Assembly (NCBI RefSeq): GCF_030146175.1
Contig: NZ_JASLCE010000024.1
Location: forward strand, 1 to 59,841
Origin: Flavobacterium sp.
Lineage (GTDB): Bacteria > Bacteroidota > Bacteroidia > Flavobacteriales > Flavobacteriaceae
DNA length: 59,841 nucleotides
Direction: 5' to 3'
The translations under genes were made by a program, and so were the position numbers. Positions 36,059-45,090 of this stretch are shown piece by piece; the first letter of the stretch is position 1; each line of letters begins with the position of its first letter. The notes beneath the pieces were generated by a model, which ran no database searches, was not told where the DNA came from, and saw only the letters and a list, made by a program, of their open reading frames with translations.

Positions 36059-38941
36059 GTGAATCGGGAATGTGAAACTATAAATCAGGTCAAACACAAG
36101 AAACGTTATCTATTGAAAGCCTATATCTATCTTTGTATTGCTTTACTTTCAGGAATATGCAGCATTCATGCGCAACACCACAGCGCCATGCAGATAACCG
36201 TTGATTCCGATGCCAAAACACTAAAGATTCAACAGGAAATAACCTATCACAACACGACCAACGACACGCTAAAAGATTATATCTTAAACGATTGGAACAA
36301 TGCTTATTCCGATAAAAATTCACCTTTGGGGAAGCGCTTTTCGGACGAGTTTACCCGGATTTTCCATCTGGCAAGTGATAGCGACCGCGGCCATACCGAT
36401 ATCATTTCAATTATTGATCAAAATCAGAGAAGACTCGAATGGTCCCGCCTTCCCAACCAACCCGATCTGGTCGATGTACATTTGCTGAATCCTTTATATC
36501 CAAATCAGAAATTTAAAATCAACATCGTTTATTCGGTAAAGCTTCCGAACGATCGTTTTACGCGATACGGATTCGATAGTCAGGGCGGTTTTTATATCAA
36601 AAACTGGTTTTTAACACCGGCGCGTTACGAAAAGGGCGGTTTTGTAAAAGACAGTAACGAAAACCTGGACGATATCTCGAATGCGGTATCCGATTTTGAT
36701 ATCCAGATTAAAATCCCATCGCAACTATCTCTGACAACCGATTTAGACGTTTTAGCTACAAACGAGGAAGATCCCTATAAGATATATAGCCTAAGCGGAA
36801 AAAATCGTCAGGATATACTACTGGCCGTTGAAACCGCCGCTACCTATAGCTTTTATAAAAACGATAAAACCGAAATCGCAACCAATATCAGCGAAAAAAA
36901 ACTAGATGATTTCCAAAAAGCAGTGATCATCGATCGAGTGGTGAATTATGTTTCCGAGCATTTGGGTAGTCCGGCGCAAAATAAAATGATCATTAGTCAG
37001 ACCGACTACGACCGTAATCCATTTTACGGACTTAACCAACTTCCAAAGTTTTTAAGACCTTTTCCGGATTCCTTTGTCTACGAATTGAAATTCCTGAAAA
37101 CCTACGTCAACAATTACCTAAAAAACACCTTACAACTCAATCATCGCGATGACAACTGGATTTACGACGGTATTCAGGTTTATACGATGATGAAATATAT
37201 AGAAGACAATTACCCGAATGTAAAAATGACCGGGACGCTTGCCCGTTATAAAATATTACGCGGTTTTAGTCTTTTTAGTACCGGTTTTAACGAACAATAC
37301 AGCTATCTCTATCTGATGATGGCCCGTATGAATTTGGATCAACCGATTGGAAATCCAAAAAACACCTTTGTTAAATTCAACGAGCAAATCTCCGGAAAAT
37401 ACAAAGCCGGACTGGCACTGAATTATCTGGATGCTTATTTGCAACAGGAAAGCGTTGATCAGGCGTTACATGATTTTGTGACCTTAAATAAAACGCAGCA
37501 AACGACGCGTCAGGATATCGAAAATATCCTAAAATCGAAAACGGATAAAAATATCGATTGGTTTTTTAAATCGGTGATCGATTCCAGAGATCTGATCGAT
37601 TACAAATTTGGTAGAATCAAAGAAAGTGACGATGGTAAAACCGTACAGGTAACCGTTAAAAACAACGCCCATGCCACTGTACCGATATCCCTTTACGGTG
37701 TTAAAAAAGACCACGTTATTTCGAAAGTGTGGTTGCCCAATGTCGCCACCGATACCATTGTGACCGTTTCCAAAGAAGGCATCGACCGATTGGCACTGAA
37801 CTATGGCAATGAGGTGCCCGAATTTAACCGTCGGAATAATTATAAAACCTTAAAAGGGTTTCCAGCGTTAAACCGTCCTATAAAATTTAACTTTTTTAAA
37901 GATCTGGAAGATCCGCAATACAACCAGTTATTCTATGTTCCGGATTTCAATTATAACCTCTATGACGGTGTGATTGTTGGAATGCGTATTCATAACGAAA
38001 CCCTTTTGGACAAGCCATTCCAGTTTGACATCATACCGGATTATTCCAGTAATACCAAAGAATTGGTCGGTAGTGCCACACTCTCCTATTTCCATAACGT
38101 AAGAGACGAACGTTTGTATAATATCCGTTATTCCATTACGGGTTCAACCTTGCACTATGCGCCAAATGCTTCGTATACCAAGATTACACCATCGGTACAA
38201 TTCCGATTCCGTGAACCGGATTATCGCGAAAATAAAAAGGAAACGATTTTATTCCGCCATGTTTTTGTAGAAAAAGAAGACTCTCCATTGTTGAAAAATA
38301 AAAAGGAAGAAAATTATTCCGTTTTCAATGCGCGCTATTCTGTTGGAGAAGCGGAAACAGCCAAATTATACAGCTTTCTGACCGATTTACAGATTGCCAA
38401 TAATTTCAGTAAAATATCCGCGGAATACCAATACCGTAAATTATTTGACGACCGTCGTCAGTTAACCGTTCGTTTCTTTGGCGGTACGTTTATGTATAAT
38501 GAAACCGGAACCGATTTCTTTAGTTTCGGATTGGATCGTCCATCGGATTATCTTTTCGGTTACAACCTTATCGGACGTTCGGAATCCACCGGCCTTTTCA
38601 GTCAGCAATTTGTGATGGCCGACGGCGGTTTTAAATCCAAATTGAAGAACCGTTATGCCAATCAGTGGATGACGACATCCAATGTTAGTGTTAGTATCTG
38701 GAACTGGATCGAAGCCTACGGCGATGCCGGGATTATTAAAAATAAGTTTTCCAATCCGCAGTTTGTATACGACAGTGGTATCCGACTCAATCTGGTTCAG
38801 GATTATTTCGAATTGTATTTTCCGGTATACTCCAACAATGGCTGGGAAGTAAAAGATCCGAACTATGGGCAACGTATTCGATTTGTCGTAACACTAAGCG
38901 CAAGGACATTAGTTTCCCTTTTTACCCGTAAGTGGTTCTAA
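36059..38941 (+). CDS. M1-peptidase-like protein without zinc ligands, fused to a beta-barrel
   Basis: A 960-residue protein. After a signal peptide (hydrophobic core about 23-38, cleavage near IHAQ) comes an M1-type region (about 45-560). Where an active M1 enzyme has HExxH and, 18 residues on, Glu, this chain has KTYVN (347-351) and, exactly 18 residues later, Asp 370 in DGIQVY, so the zinc site seems lost. Residues about 600-960 look like an outer-membrane barrel of aromatic-ended strands (e.g. FGFGG-type FRFREPDYRE, FVVTLSAR). The start is uncertain: GTG 36059 overlaps a -7-like TAACATTG (36052-36059), and TTG 36113 would give a clean signal peptide (MKAYIYLCIALLSG). Confidence 0.75.
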   Translation: MNRECETINQVKHKKRYLLKAYIYLCIALLSGICSIHAQHHSAMQITVDSDAKTLKIQQEITYHNTTNDTLKDYILNDWNNAYSDKNSPLGKRFSDEFTRIFHLASDSDRGHTDIISIIDQNQRRLEWSRLPNQPDLVDVHLLNPLYPNQKFKINIVYSVKLPNDRFTRYGFDSQGGFYIKNWFLTPARYEKGGFVKDSNENLDDISNAVSDFDIQIKIPSQLSLTTDLDVLATNEEDPYKIYSLSGKNRQDILLAVETAATYSFYKNDKTEIATNISEKKLDDFQKAVIIDRVVNYVSEHLGSPAQNKMIISQTDYDRNPFYGLNQLPKFLRPFPDSFVYELKFLKTYVNNYLKNTLQLNHRDDNWIYDGIQVYTMMKYIEDNYPNVKMTGTLARYKILRGFSLFSTGFNEQYSYLYLMMARMNLDQPIGNPKNTFVKFNEQISGKYKAGLALNYLDAYLQQESVDQALHDFVTLNKTQQTTRQDIENILKSKTDKNIDWFFKSVIDSRDLIDYKFGRIKESDDGKTVQVTVKNNAHATVPISLYGVKKDHVISKVWLPNVATDTIVTVSKEGIDRLALNYGNEVPEFNRRNNYKTLKGFPALNRPIKFNFFKDLEDPQYNQLFYVPDFNYNLYDGVIVGMRIHNETLLDKPFQFDIIPDYSSNTKELVGSATLSYFHNVRDERLYNIRYSITGSTLHYAPNASYTKITPSVQFRFREPDYRENKKETILFRHVFVEKEDSPLLKNKKEENYSVFNARYSVGEAETAKLYSFLTDLQIANNFSKISAEYQYRKLFDDRRQLTVRFFGGTFMYNETGTDFFSFGLDRPSDYLFGYNLIGRSESTGLFSQQFVMADGGFKSKLKNRYANQWMTTSNVSVSIWNWIEAYGDAGIIKNKFSNPQFVYDSGIRLNLVQDYFELYFPVYSNNGWEVKDPNYGQRIRFVVTLSARTLVSLFTRKWF

Positions 38942-39084
38942 ATAAAACTTAAAAAAAGTCCCTTTTTTATTTTATTTTATTAGAAATACCTTGACAAAAA
39001 ATAGGTTTCAATAAAATATATGCAACAAAAGCATCCTATACCCTCTTTTTTTTATCAAATATTAAATTGTAATTTTAACAATTC

Positions 39085-39116
39085 TTTGTTTTGTATTGGG
39101 TAAATAATTAAATTTG
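39085..39116 (+). promoter_or_regulatory. promoter of the E1 dehydrogenase gene
   Basis: TTTG at 39085-39088, 20 bases, then TAAATTTG at 39109-39116: both parts of the Bacteroidetes promoter with normal spacing. The alternative TTG start 39114 lies within it. Confidence 0.65.
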
Positions 39117-39146
39117 TCCAAATCTCATTTATTTTATTATTTGACT

Positions 39147-41552
39147 ATGAATCAAACGGCCGCTAAAGAAGCGCTTTCTTTTGAAGATTTCAAAACAGAA
39201 GTGCTTAACGATTATAAAATTGCAACTATCAGTAGAGAATGCAGCTTGTTGGGAAGACGTGAAGTACTAACCGGTAAAGCGAAATTCGGGATTTTTGGAG
39301 ATGGTAAAGAAGTGCCGCAACTTGCTATGGCAAAGGCATTTAAAAACGGTGATTTCCGTTCGGGATATTACCGCGACCAAACCTTTATGATGGCAATTGG
39401 CGAAATGACTATTCAACAGTTTTTTGCCGGTTTGTATGGCCATCCGGATTTGGCTCATGATCCGATGAGTGCCGGACGTCAAATGGGAGGACACTTTGCC
39501 ACACATAGTCTGGATGAAAACGGAAACTGGAAAAACCTTACCGCTCAGAAAAATTCAAGTGCCGATATCTCTCCTACTGCCGGGCAAATGCCACGTCTTT
39601 TAGGTTTAGCACAGGCCTCAAAAATATACCGCAATGTAAGCGGACTGGAAAACAATACCAATTTCTCTGTAAACGGAAATGAAGTTGCCTGGGGAACCAT
39701 TGGTAACGCTTCTACTTCCGAAGGTTTGTTTTTCGAAACCATCAACGCTGCCGGAGTATTACAGGTACCGATGGTGATGAGTGTATGGGACGATGAATAC
39801 GGAATTTCGGTTCACGCCCGTTATCAAACGACAAAAGAAAGTATTTCCGAAATATTAAAAGGATTCCAGCGTGAAGCCGACACCAACGGTTATGAAATCA
39901 TTACCGTTAAAGGATGGGATTACCCTACTTTGGTCGAAACCTATGCCAAAGCAGCTGCCATCGCACGGGAACAACATATTCCGGTACTAATCCACGTACA
40001 GGAATTAACACAACCTCAGGGTCACTCTACTTCCGGATCGCACGAACGTTATAAAAGCAAAGAGCGTTTGGAATGGGAAACCGAGTTCGATTGTATGGCG
40101 CAAATGCGTAAATGGCTAATCGAAAACAACATCGCTACAGCCGAAGAAATCGAAGCGATGGATACCGAGGCTAAAAAACAGGTTCTGGAAGGTAAAAAAG
40201 CCGCCTGGAGTGCCTACGTAAACCCGATTAAAGAAGAACAACAAGAATTGGTAGCGCTTTTAAACACTATCGCAGCTTCCAGTCCGAATAAAGTTTTTAT
40301 TGAAAAATACAGCAACGATCTGGCCGCAATAAAAGAGCCAATTCGCAAAGATATTTTGGTTACAGCCCGTAAAATTGTTCGTCTTATCGTTAATGAAAGC
40401 GGAAAAGCACAATTGGCCAGCTGGATTACCAATTATACCGAAAAAGTACAACCGCGTTATAGTTCGCATTTGTTCTCACAATCGGATAAAAACATTTATA
40501 AAGTAGCCGAAGTGGCTCCGGTTTATACCGAATCCTCCGAAGATGTGGACGCGCGTTTAATTATCCGTGATAACTTCGATGCTATTTTTACCAAATACCC
40601 GGAAGCTTTGATTTTCGGAGAAGATTCCGGAAATATCGGTGACGTAAATCAGGGATTGGAAGGCATGCAGGAAAAATACGGTGAATTCCGTGTGGCCGAT
40701 GCCGGTATCCGTGAAGCGACCATTTTAGGTCAGGGAATCGGAATGGCAATGCGTGGTTTACGACCAATTGCCGAAATCCAATATCTGGATTATTTATTAT
40801 ATGCGATTCAGATCATGAGCGACGATTTGGCTACGTTACAATACCGTACAGCAGGTCGCCAGAAAGCACCATTGATCATTAGAACTCGTGGACACCGTTT
40901 AGAAGGAATCTGGCATTCCGGTTCGCCAATGGGAATGATCCTGAACGCCATTCGTGGTATCCATGTTTTGGTTCCGCGTAGTATGACAAAAGCTGCCGGT
41001 TTTTACAATACTTTATTGGAAACCGACGAACCGGCTTTGGTTATCGAGTGTTTGAACGGCTATCGTTTAAAAGAAAAAATGCCAACCAATTTAGGAGATT
41101 TCAAGACGCCAATTGGTGTGATCGAAACACTTAAAGAAGGTAGCGATATTACTTTGGTTTCCTACGGTTCTACACTTCGTTTGGTAGAACAGGCTGCTAA
41201 AGAATTACAGGAAGTAGGTATTGATGCCGAAATCATCGATGTACAATCATTGTTACCTTTCGATATCAACCACGACATCGTGAAAAGCCTTGCCAAAACC
41301 AACCGCCTACTGGTAATCGACGAAGACGTACCAGGTGGTGCTTCGGCTTATATCTTACAACAGATTATCGACACACAAAAAGGATACTTGCACTTAGACA
41401 GTCAGCCGCAAACATTGGCTGCCAAAGCGCACCGTCCGGCTTATGGAACCGACGGGGATTATTTCTCCAAACCATCTGTAGAAGATATCTTCGAAAAGGT
41501 TTATGAGATTATGAACGAAGTAAATCCTTCAAAATATCCAAGCCTTTATTAA
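39147..41552 (+). CDS. alpha-keto acid dehydrogenase E1, fused alpha and beta subunits
   Basis: A fused thiamine-diphosphate enzyme of 801 residues. The alpha part (about 1-370) has GYYRDQTFM, SAGRQMGGHFA, and WGTIGNASTSEGLFFETINAAG (TPP-binding G-N/D-x-S-x-x-E). The beta part (about 470-800) has IFGEDSGNIGDVNQGLEGMQEKYG, GMAMRGLRPIAEIQYLDYLLYA, GGRK-type TAGRQKAPLIIRT and RTRGHRLEGIWHSGSPMG. It decarboxylates a 2-oxo acid, probably branched-chain, handing the acyl group to a lipoamide E2 encoded elsewhere. Both E1 subunits joined in one chain is common in Bacteroidetes. Start is ATG 39147, after the promoter. Confidence 0.9.
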   Translation: MNQTAAKEALSFEDFKTEVLNDYKIATISRECSLLGRREVLTGKAKFGIFGDGKEVPQLAMAKAFKNGDFRSGYYRDQTFMMAIGEMTIQQFFAGLYGHPDLAHDPMSAGRQMGGHFATHSLDENGNWKNLTAQKNSSADISPTAGQMPRLLGLAQASKIYRNVSGLENNTNFSVNGNEVAWGTIGNASTSEGLFFETINAAGVLQVPMVMSVWDDEYGISVHARYQTTKESISEILKGFQREADTNGYEIITVKGWDYPTLVETYAKAAAIAREQHIPVLIHVQELTQPQGHSTSGSHERYKSKERLEWETEFDCMAQMRKWLIENNIATAEEIEAMDTEAKKQVLEGKKAAWSAYVNPIKEEQQELVALLNTIAASSPNKVFIEKYSNDLAAIKEPIRKDILVTARKIVRLIVNESGKAQLASWITNYTEKVQPRYSSHLFSQSDKNIYKVAEVAPVYTESSEDVDARLIIRDNFDAIFTKYPEALIFGEDSGNIGDVNQGLEGMQEKYGEFRVADAGIREATILGQGIGMAMRGLRPIAEIQYLDYLLYAIQIMSDDLATLQYRTAGRQKAPLIIRTRGHRLEGIWHSGSPMGMILNAIRGIHVLVPRSMTKAAGFYNTLLETDEPALVIECLNGYRLKEKMPTNLGDFKTPIGVIETLKEGSDITLVSYGSTLRLVEQAAKELQEVGIDAEIIDVQSLLPFDINHDIVKSLAKTNRLLVIDEDVPGGASAYILQQIIDTQKGYLHLDSQPQTLAAKAHRPAYGTDGDYFSKPSVEDIFEKVYEIMNEVNPSKYPSLY

Positions 41553-41564
41553 TAAAGGACCTTT

Positions 41565-41594
41565 AAAAAACCGGAATTAGTTCCGGTTTTTTTT
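41565..41594 (+). terminator. terminator after the E1 gene
   Basis: CCGGAA / TTCCGG stem with loop TTAG, preceded by six A and followed by eight T. Confidence 0.85.
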
Positions 41595-41685
41595 GCTACT
41601 TACCCAACATTCATAACGTATTGCAATCGAAGCCTCAGCTATTACTTTTATTTACAACTTAGATAACGCAACTTAAAGATTCCTT

Positions 41686-42249
41686 ATGCCGGATAACTAT
41701 TATGTACTAACCGGTGGTCCCGGTTCCGGAAAAACCACCTTACTCGAAGCCCTCGCTCAAAGCGGTTATTCGTGTATCCCCGAAGTGGCCCGGGAAATTA
41801 TCAGCGAACAAATCCGGGACAATGGTACTGCGCTACCCTGGCAGGATTACGTTTTATATACGCAGCTCATGCTCGAACGTTCGGTTTTAAGTTATACGGA
41901 AACTGCAAAAAAGCACATTCCAAATCAGCCGGTTTTTTTCGATCGCGGCATTCCCGATACCTTATGTTATGCCGAGTTAACAAAACAACCGATTACCGAA
42001 ATAATGACATCGTATGCCCGGGAGTATCGTTACAATCGTAACGTTTTTATCCTACCGCCTTGGGAAGCGATTTATCATACCGATGCCGAACGCAAACAAA
42101 GTTGGGAAGAAGCCGTTGCGACCTACGAACAAATGGTAAAAACATACCAACAATACGGTTATACCATTATAGAAGTTCCAAAAGACACTGTCGAAAACCG
42201 ACTGGCTTTTATGCTACGACATACAAAAGCCACTCCGGAAAACATTTGA
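41686..42249 (+). CDS. P-loop ATPase/kinase (AAA_28, NadR-like)
   Basis: A 187-residue cytoplasmic nucleotide-binding protein. Walker A is GGPGSGKTTLLE (about 9-20) and IPEVAREIISEQIRDNGTALPWQD follows, the hallmark of the AAA_28 (NadR/Ttd14-like) group, then PVFFDRGIPDTLCYAEL (about 82-98). Relatives include nicotinamide riboside kinase domains. The exact substrate is unknown. Single gene; a terminator from the previous operon lies 91 bases upstream. Confidence 0.8.
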   Translation: MPDNYYVLTGGPGSGKTTLLEALAQSGYSCIPEVAREIISEQIRDNGTALPWQDYVLYTQLMLERSVLSYTETAKKHIPNQPVFFDRGIPDTLCYAELTKQPITEIMTSYAREYRYNRNVFILPPWEAIYHTDAERKQSWEEAVATYEQMVKTYQQYGYTIIEVPKDTVENRLAFMLRHTKATPENI

Positions 42250-42388
42250 TCAAAAGATTAAAGGGATCTATTTTTCACTTAAAAACAAAAGCGGTTTCCG
42301 ATTTTATTTTTCTTTTCAGATTATAACAAATTTCAAAAAATAATCAAAAAGTGTTGTTTTTCAGAATAATATAAAAAAATCGTACATT

Positions 42389-42407
42389 TATAACACGAAA
42401 AGTTATA
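42389..42407. promoter_or_regulatory. inverted repeat TATAAC-N7-GTTATA before the AraC gene
   Basis: Six-base arms 42389-42394 and 42402-42407 inside a larger CGTA...TACG frame, 39 bases before ATG 42446. Possible operator of the AraC-type protein; AT-rich, so chance is possible. Confidence 0.3.
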
Positions 42408-42445
42408 CGAATACCGTTACTAAAATATAATCGAAACTGGTTATC

Positions 42446-43378
42446 ATGCTGGAAAAACAATGCTACATTAACAAAGAACTTTTTTTACAACGTCCGAAAC
42501 CTTTGGATATCCCGACTTTTATTTCGCTTTTTTCCGGATTGACAGAAAAAGCCGATTCAAAGCCGTTCCATGACGATTTCGCAGTCCTAGAAATTGATCA
42601 TTCCGTAAAACCAGTTGGCGTGGCCCGCTTTGGATTTACGAGCGTACTGCTTTGCCTTTCCGGTAGTCTGGAGAGCATTGTTGGTCAGCATCAATTTACC
42701 ATAAAAGCGCACGATATCGCTATTATTCCAGCCGAACATATTAATGCTTTATCCGGGTTTTCAGACGATTTTAAAGCCAAACTAATCGTATTCCGTTCCG
42801 ATTTTCTAAGAAAAGGATTCCTGAATACCGCCATTTTGGATGAATTGCTCTATATCAATCCGGATTATCCGCCCATTTTTGAACTGGACACGGTCAATTT
42901 TGAGGCCAATCTGTATAAGTTTGATAAGATACTCGAAGAACAAAATAAGACCAATCCTTTTTTTCTGGATATGATCCGGTTATATCTGGTTCAGATTCTA
43001 TTCGATTACAATCGCGTTTGCGAAATCTGTCTGCTCAATTCCACAACCAATATGAACCGGCAGTTCCAGATTGTTCATAAATTCCGAAAACTGATTGACC
43101 GTCACTTTGCCACACTTAAAACCGTAAAAGAGTATGCCGATTTACTGCATATCACTCCGAAATACCTGAGCGAATGTACCAAACAACAATTAGGCTATTC
43201 TGCCATTGATTTGATCCACCAACGCATTCTATTGGAATCGGAATTTTTATTGCGCTATTCCGAACTCACCATTAAAGAGATTTCGATTTTTCTGAATTTT
43301 GATACGATTTCACATTTTGGACGTTTTTTTAAAGCGCAAAAAAACCAGACACCATCCGAATACCGTCAAACTCGGTAA
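42446..43378 (+). CDS. AraC family transcriptional regulator
   Basis: A 310-residue regulator. The C-terminal ~100 residues form the two AraC helix-turn-helix motifs: LKTVKEYADLLHITPKYLSECTKQQLGYSAIDLIHQRILLES, then LTIKEISIFLNFDTISHFGRFFKAQKNQTPSEYRQT. The N-terminal half is a cupin-like sensing domain. A VOC lipoprotein gene follows 70 bases later in the same direction and may be a target. An inverted repeat TATAAC-N7-GTTATA lies 40 bases upstream. Confidence 0.88.
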   Translation: MLEKQCYINKELFLQRPKPLDIPTFISLFSGLTEKADSKPFHDDFAVLEIDHSVKPVGVARFGFTSVLLCLSGSLESIVGQHQFTIKAHDIAIIPAEHINALSGFSDDFKAKLIVFRSDFLRKGFLNTAILDELLYINPDYPPIFELDTVNFEANLYKFDKILEEQNKTNPFFLDMIRLYLVQILFDYNRVCEICLLNSTTNMNRQFQIVHKFRKLIDRHFATLKTVKEYADLLHITPKYLSECTKQQLGYSAIDLIHQRILLESEFLLRYSELTIKEISIFLNFDTISHFGRFFKAQKNQTPSEYRQTR

Positions 43379-43450
43379 AATTGGTTCTTATAACCGCAAT
43401 ACCGCTCTTGATGTCCCTGTCGTTTTACCGGAAATTTGCCTAAAAATTAT

Positions 43451-43948
43451 ATGAAACATTTTTTAGCAACAGCCGTTTTGACCGGGTTATTCGTTGTAAC
43501 CGCCTGTCAGAACAAAACAAAAACAACAGTTACCATGAACGAAAACACAAGCGGTTTCAGTGCCGTTCAGTTCCGAATCGCACGTCCTACCAACAATTTA
43601 AAAGCGGTTGTGACTTTTTACAAAGAGGCTTTAGGTTTAAAAGAATTGGGCTCCTTTTCCGGACACGATGGCTATGATGGCGTTATGCTTGGTCTTCCCG
43701 GCGAACAGTATCACCTGGAATTTACGCAACATAACAGTCAGACTGCTTTACCGGAACCAACCCGCGAAAATTTATTGGTTTTTTATTTTGACACACCCGA
43801 AAAATACCATCAGGCCGTACAACGGATGGCCGATTCCGGAATCACTCCCGTAGCACCTGAAAATCCCTATTGGAACGGAAAAAGCGAAACCTATGAAGAT
43901 CCGGACAAATGGCGGGTAATCCTTTTTAACGGAATATACAAACCCTGA
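43451..43948 (+). CDS. VOC family (glyoxalase-type) lipoprotein
   Basis: A 165-residue protein with a lipoprotein signal peptide (lipobox VTAC, Cys about 19) followed by a single vicinal-oxygen-chelate domain: FSAVQFRIARPTNNLKAVVTFYKEALGLKELG, then YHLEFTQHNS and WNGKSETYEDPDKWRVILFN. Such domains bind a metal and act on glyoxals, antibiotics or bleomycin, usually in the cytoplasm; export as a lipoprotein is uncommon. ATG 43451 is chosen since it starts the signal peptide. It follows the AraC regulator. Confidence 0.78.
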   Translation: MKHFLATAVLTGLFVVTACQNKTKTTVTMNENTSGFSAVQFRIARPTNNLKAVVTFYKEALGLKELGSFSGHDGYDGVMLGLPGEQYHLEFTQHNSQTALPEPTRENLLVFYFDTPEKYHQAVQRMADSGITPVAPENPYWNGKSETYEDPDKWRVILFNGIYKP

Positions 43949-43953
43949 TTCAA

Positions 43954-43996
43954 AGAAGAATCCTTTCAATACCAGAACATTGAAAGGATTCTTCTC
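43954..43996 (+). terminator. strong terminator after the VOC lipoprotein gene
   Basis: Seventeen-base perfect stem, arms 43954-43970 and 43979-43995, with an 8-base loop, followed by CTTTATTT. Confidence 0.83.
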
Positions 43997-44101
43997 TTTA
44001 TTTGGATTTACCTCATCCATTTTTTATCCCTATTCCACACACTTACAACAAACTACTCGTGTTTTAGCGATCAAATACTTCTTTTATTCCTACAATTCTG
44101 C

Positions 44102-44109
44102 TAAATTTG
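44102..44109 (+). promoter_or_regulatory. -7 promoter box of the VOC/PhnB-like operon
   Basis: TAAATTTG, a full match to TAnnTTTG, 26 bases before ATG 44136. Confidence 0.6.
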
Positions 44110-44135
44110 AGATAGCAAACAAAAAACTACCGATT

Positions 44136-44621
44136 ATGGACAAACCTATTCAAAAAATAACGCCTTTTCTCTGGTTTAACAATCAGGCGGAAGAAGCCAT
44201 GAATTTCTATATTTCCATTTTCAACAATGCCCGCGTACTCAAAACCAGCTATTATAGCGAAGGTGGCCCTGCTCCAGCCGGTACATTAATGACCGCCAGC
44301 TTTCTACTGGAAGGACAAGAATTCGTCGCGCTAAATGGCGGCCCGCAATTTACCTTTACACCGGCCATTTCATTTGTCGTAAATTGTCACAATCAGGAAG
44401 AAATTGATCTTTTATGGCATAAACTTTCCGAAGGTGGTCAGCAGCAAAAATGCGGTTGGTTACAGGATCAATACGGTGTATCCTGGCAGATCGTACCTGC
44501 AATTATAGGCGAACTTATGAGTTCTAACGATCCTGAAAAGTCCCATCGTGTGATGATGGCTTTATTACAAATGGACAAACTCGATATCAGTATTCTGCAA
44601 CAAGCCTATAATGGCGCTTAA
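44136..44621 (+). CDS. VOC family protein, PhnB-like
   Basis: A 161-residue cytoplasmic VOC-fold protein: ITPFLWFNNQAEEAMNFYISIFNN (about 8-31), LEGQEFVALNGGPQFTFTPAISFVV (about 60-84), and CGWLQDQYGVSWQIVP (about 108-123), the pattern of the PhnB/3-demethylubiquinone methyltransferase-like group. Function unknown for most members. First of a run of small genes (44136-46834) with short gaps, probably one operon. The in-frame upstream region from 43980 lies before the promoter and is excluded. Confidence 0.85.
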   Translation: MDKPIQKITPFLWFNNQAEEAMNFYISIFNNARVLKTSYYSEGGPAPAGTLMTASFLLEGQEFVALNGGPQFTFTPAISFVVNCHNQEEIDLLWHKLSEGGQQQKCGWLQDQYGVSWQIVPAIIGELMSSNDPEKSHRVMMALLQMDKLDISILQQAYNGA

Positions 44622-44632
44622 AAATATCTCCT

Positions 44633-45079
44633 ATGCATCCACAAACGTATAGCGCTAAAGCCGCAATGCTTATCCGCAGACCGGTTTCTGAAGTATTTGA
44701 AGCCTTTATCAACCCGGATATCACCACAAAATTCTGGTTTACCAAAAGCAGCGGACCGCTCGAAGCCGGGAAATCCGTACAATGGGATTGGGAAATGTAC
44801 CACCATTCCGTTACCATAACCGTAAAAACCATCGAACCCAATAAACGTATCGTAATCGAATGGCCTACCACGGTTGAGTTTGCGTTTACCGCACGGGAAG
44901 ACAACACCACTTTTGTGAGCATTACCGACTCCGGTTACGACGGAACCGTAGATGAAATTATTGCCGATGTCCGCAACGCTACCGAAGGCTTTACACTCGT
45001 TTTGGCCTCTTTGAAGGCACTTTTGGAACATCATATCAACTTAGCACTGGTAGCCGACCGTTTTCCTGATTTTGAGTGA
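44633..45079 (+). CDS. SRPBCC family protein (AHSA1-like)
   Basis: A 148-residue START/Bet v1-like cytoplasmic protein: AAMLIRRPVSEVFEAFINPDITTKFWFTKSSGPLEAG (start), SITDSGYDGT, and a C-terminal helix FTLVLASLKALLEH. Proteins of this group bind hydrophobic ligands or act as co-chaperone-like factors. It starts 12 bases after the PhnB-like gene, so it is in the same transcript. Confidence 0.82.
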   Translation: MHPQTYSAKAAMLIRRPVSEVFEAFINPDITTKFWFTKSSGPLEAGKSVQWDWEMYHHSVTITVKTIEPNKRIVIEWPTTVEFAFTAREDNTTFVSITDSGYDGTVDEIIADVRNATEGFTLVLASLKALLEHHINLALVADRFPDFE

Positions 45080-45090
45080 TATTTATAACG

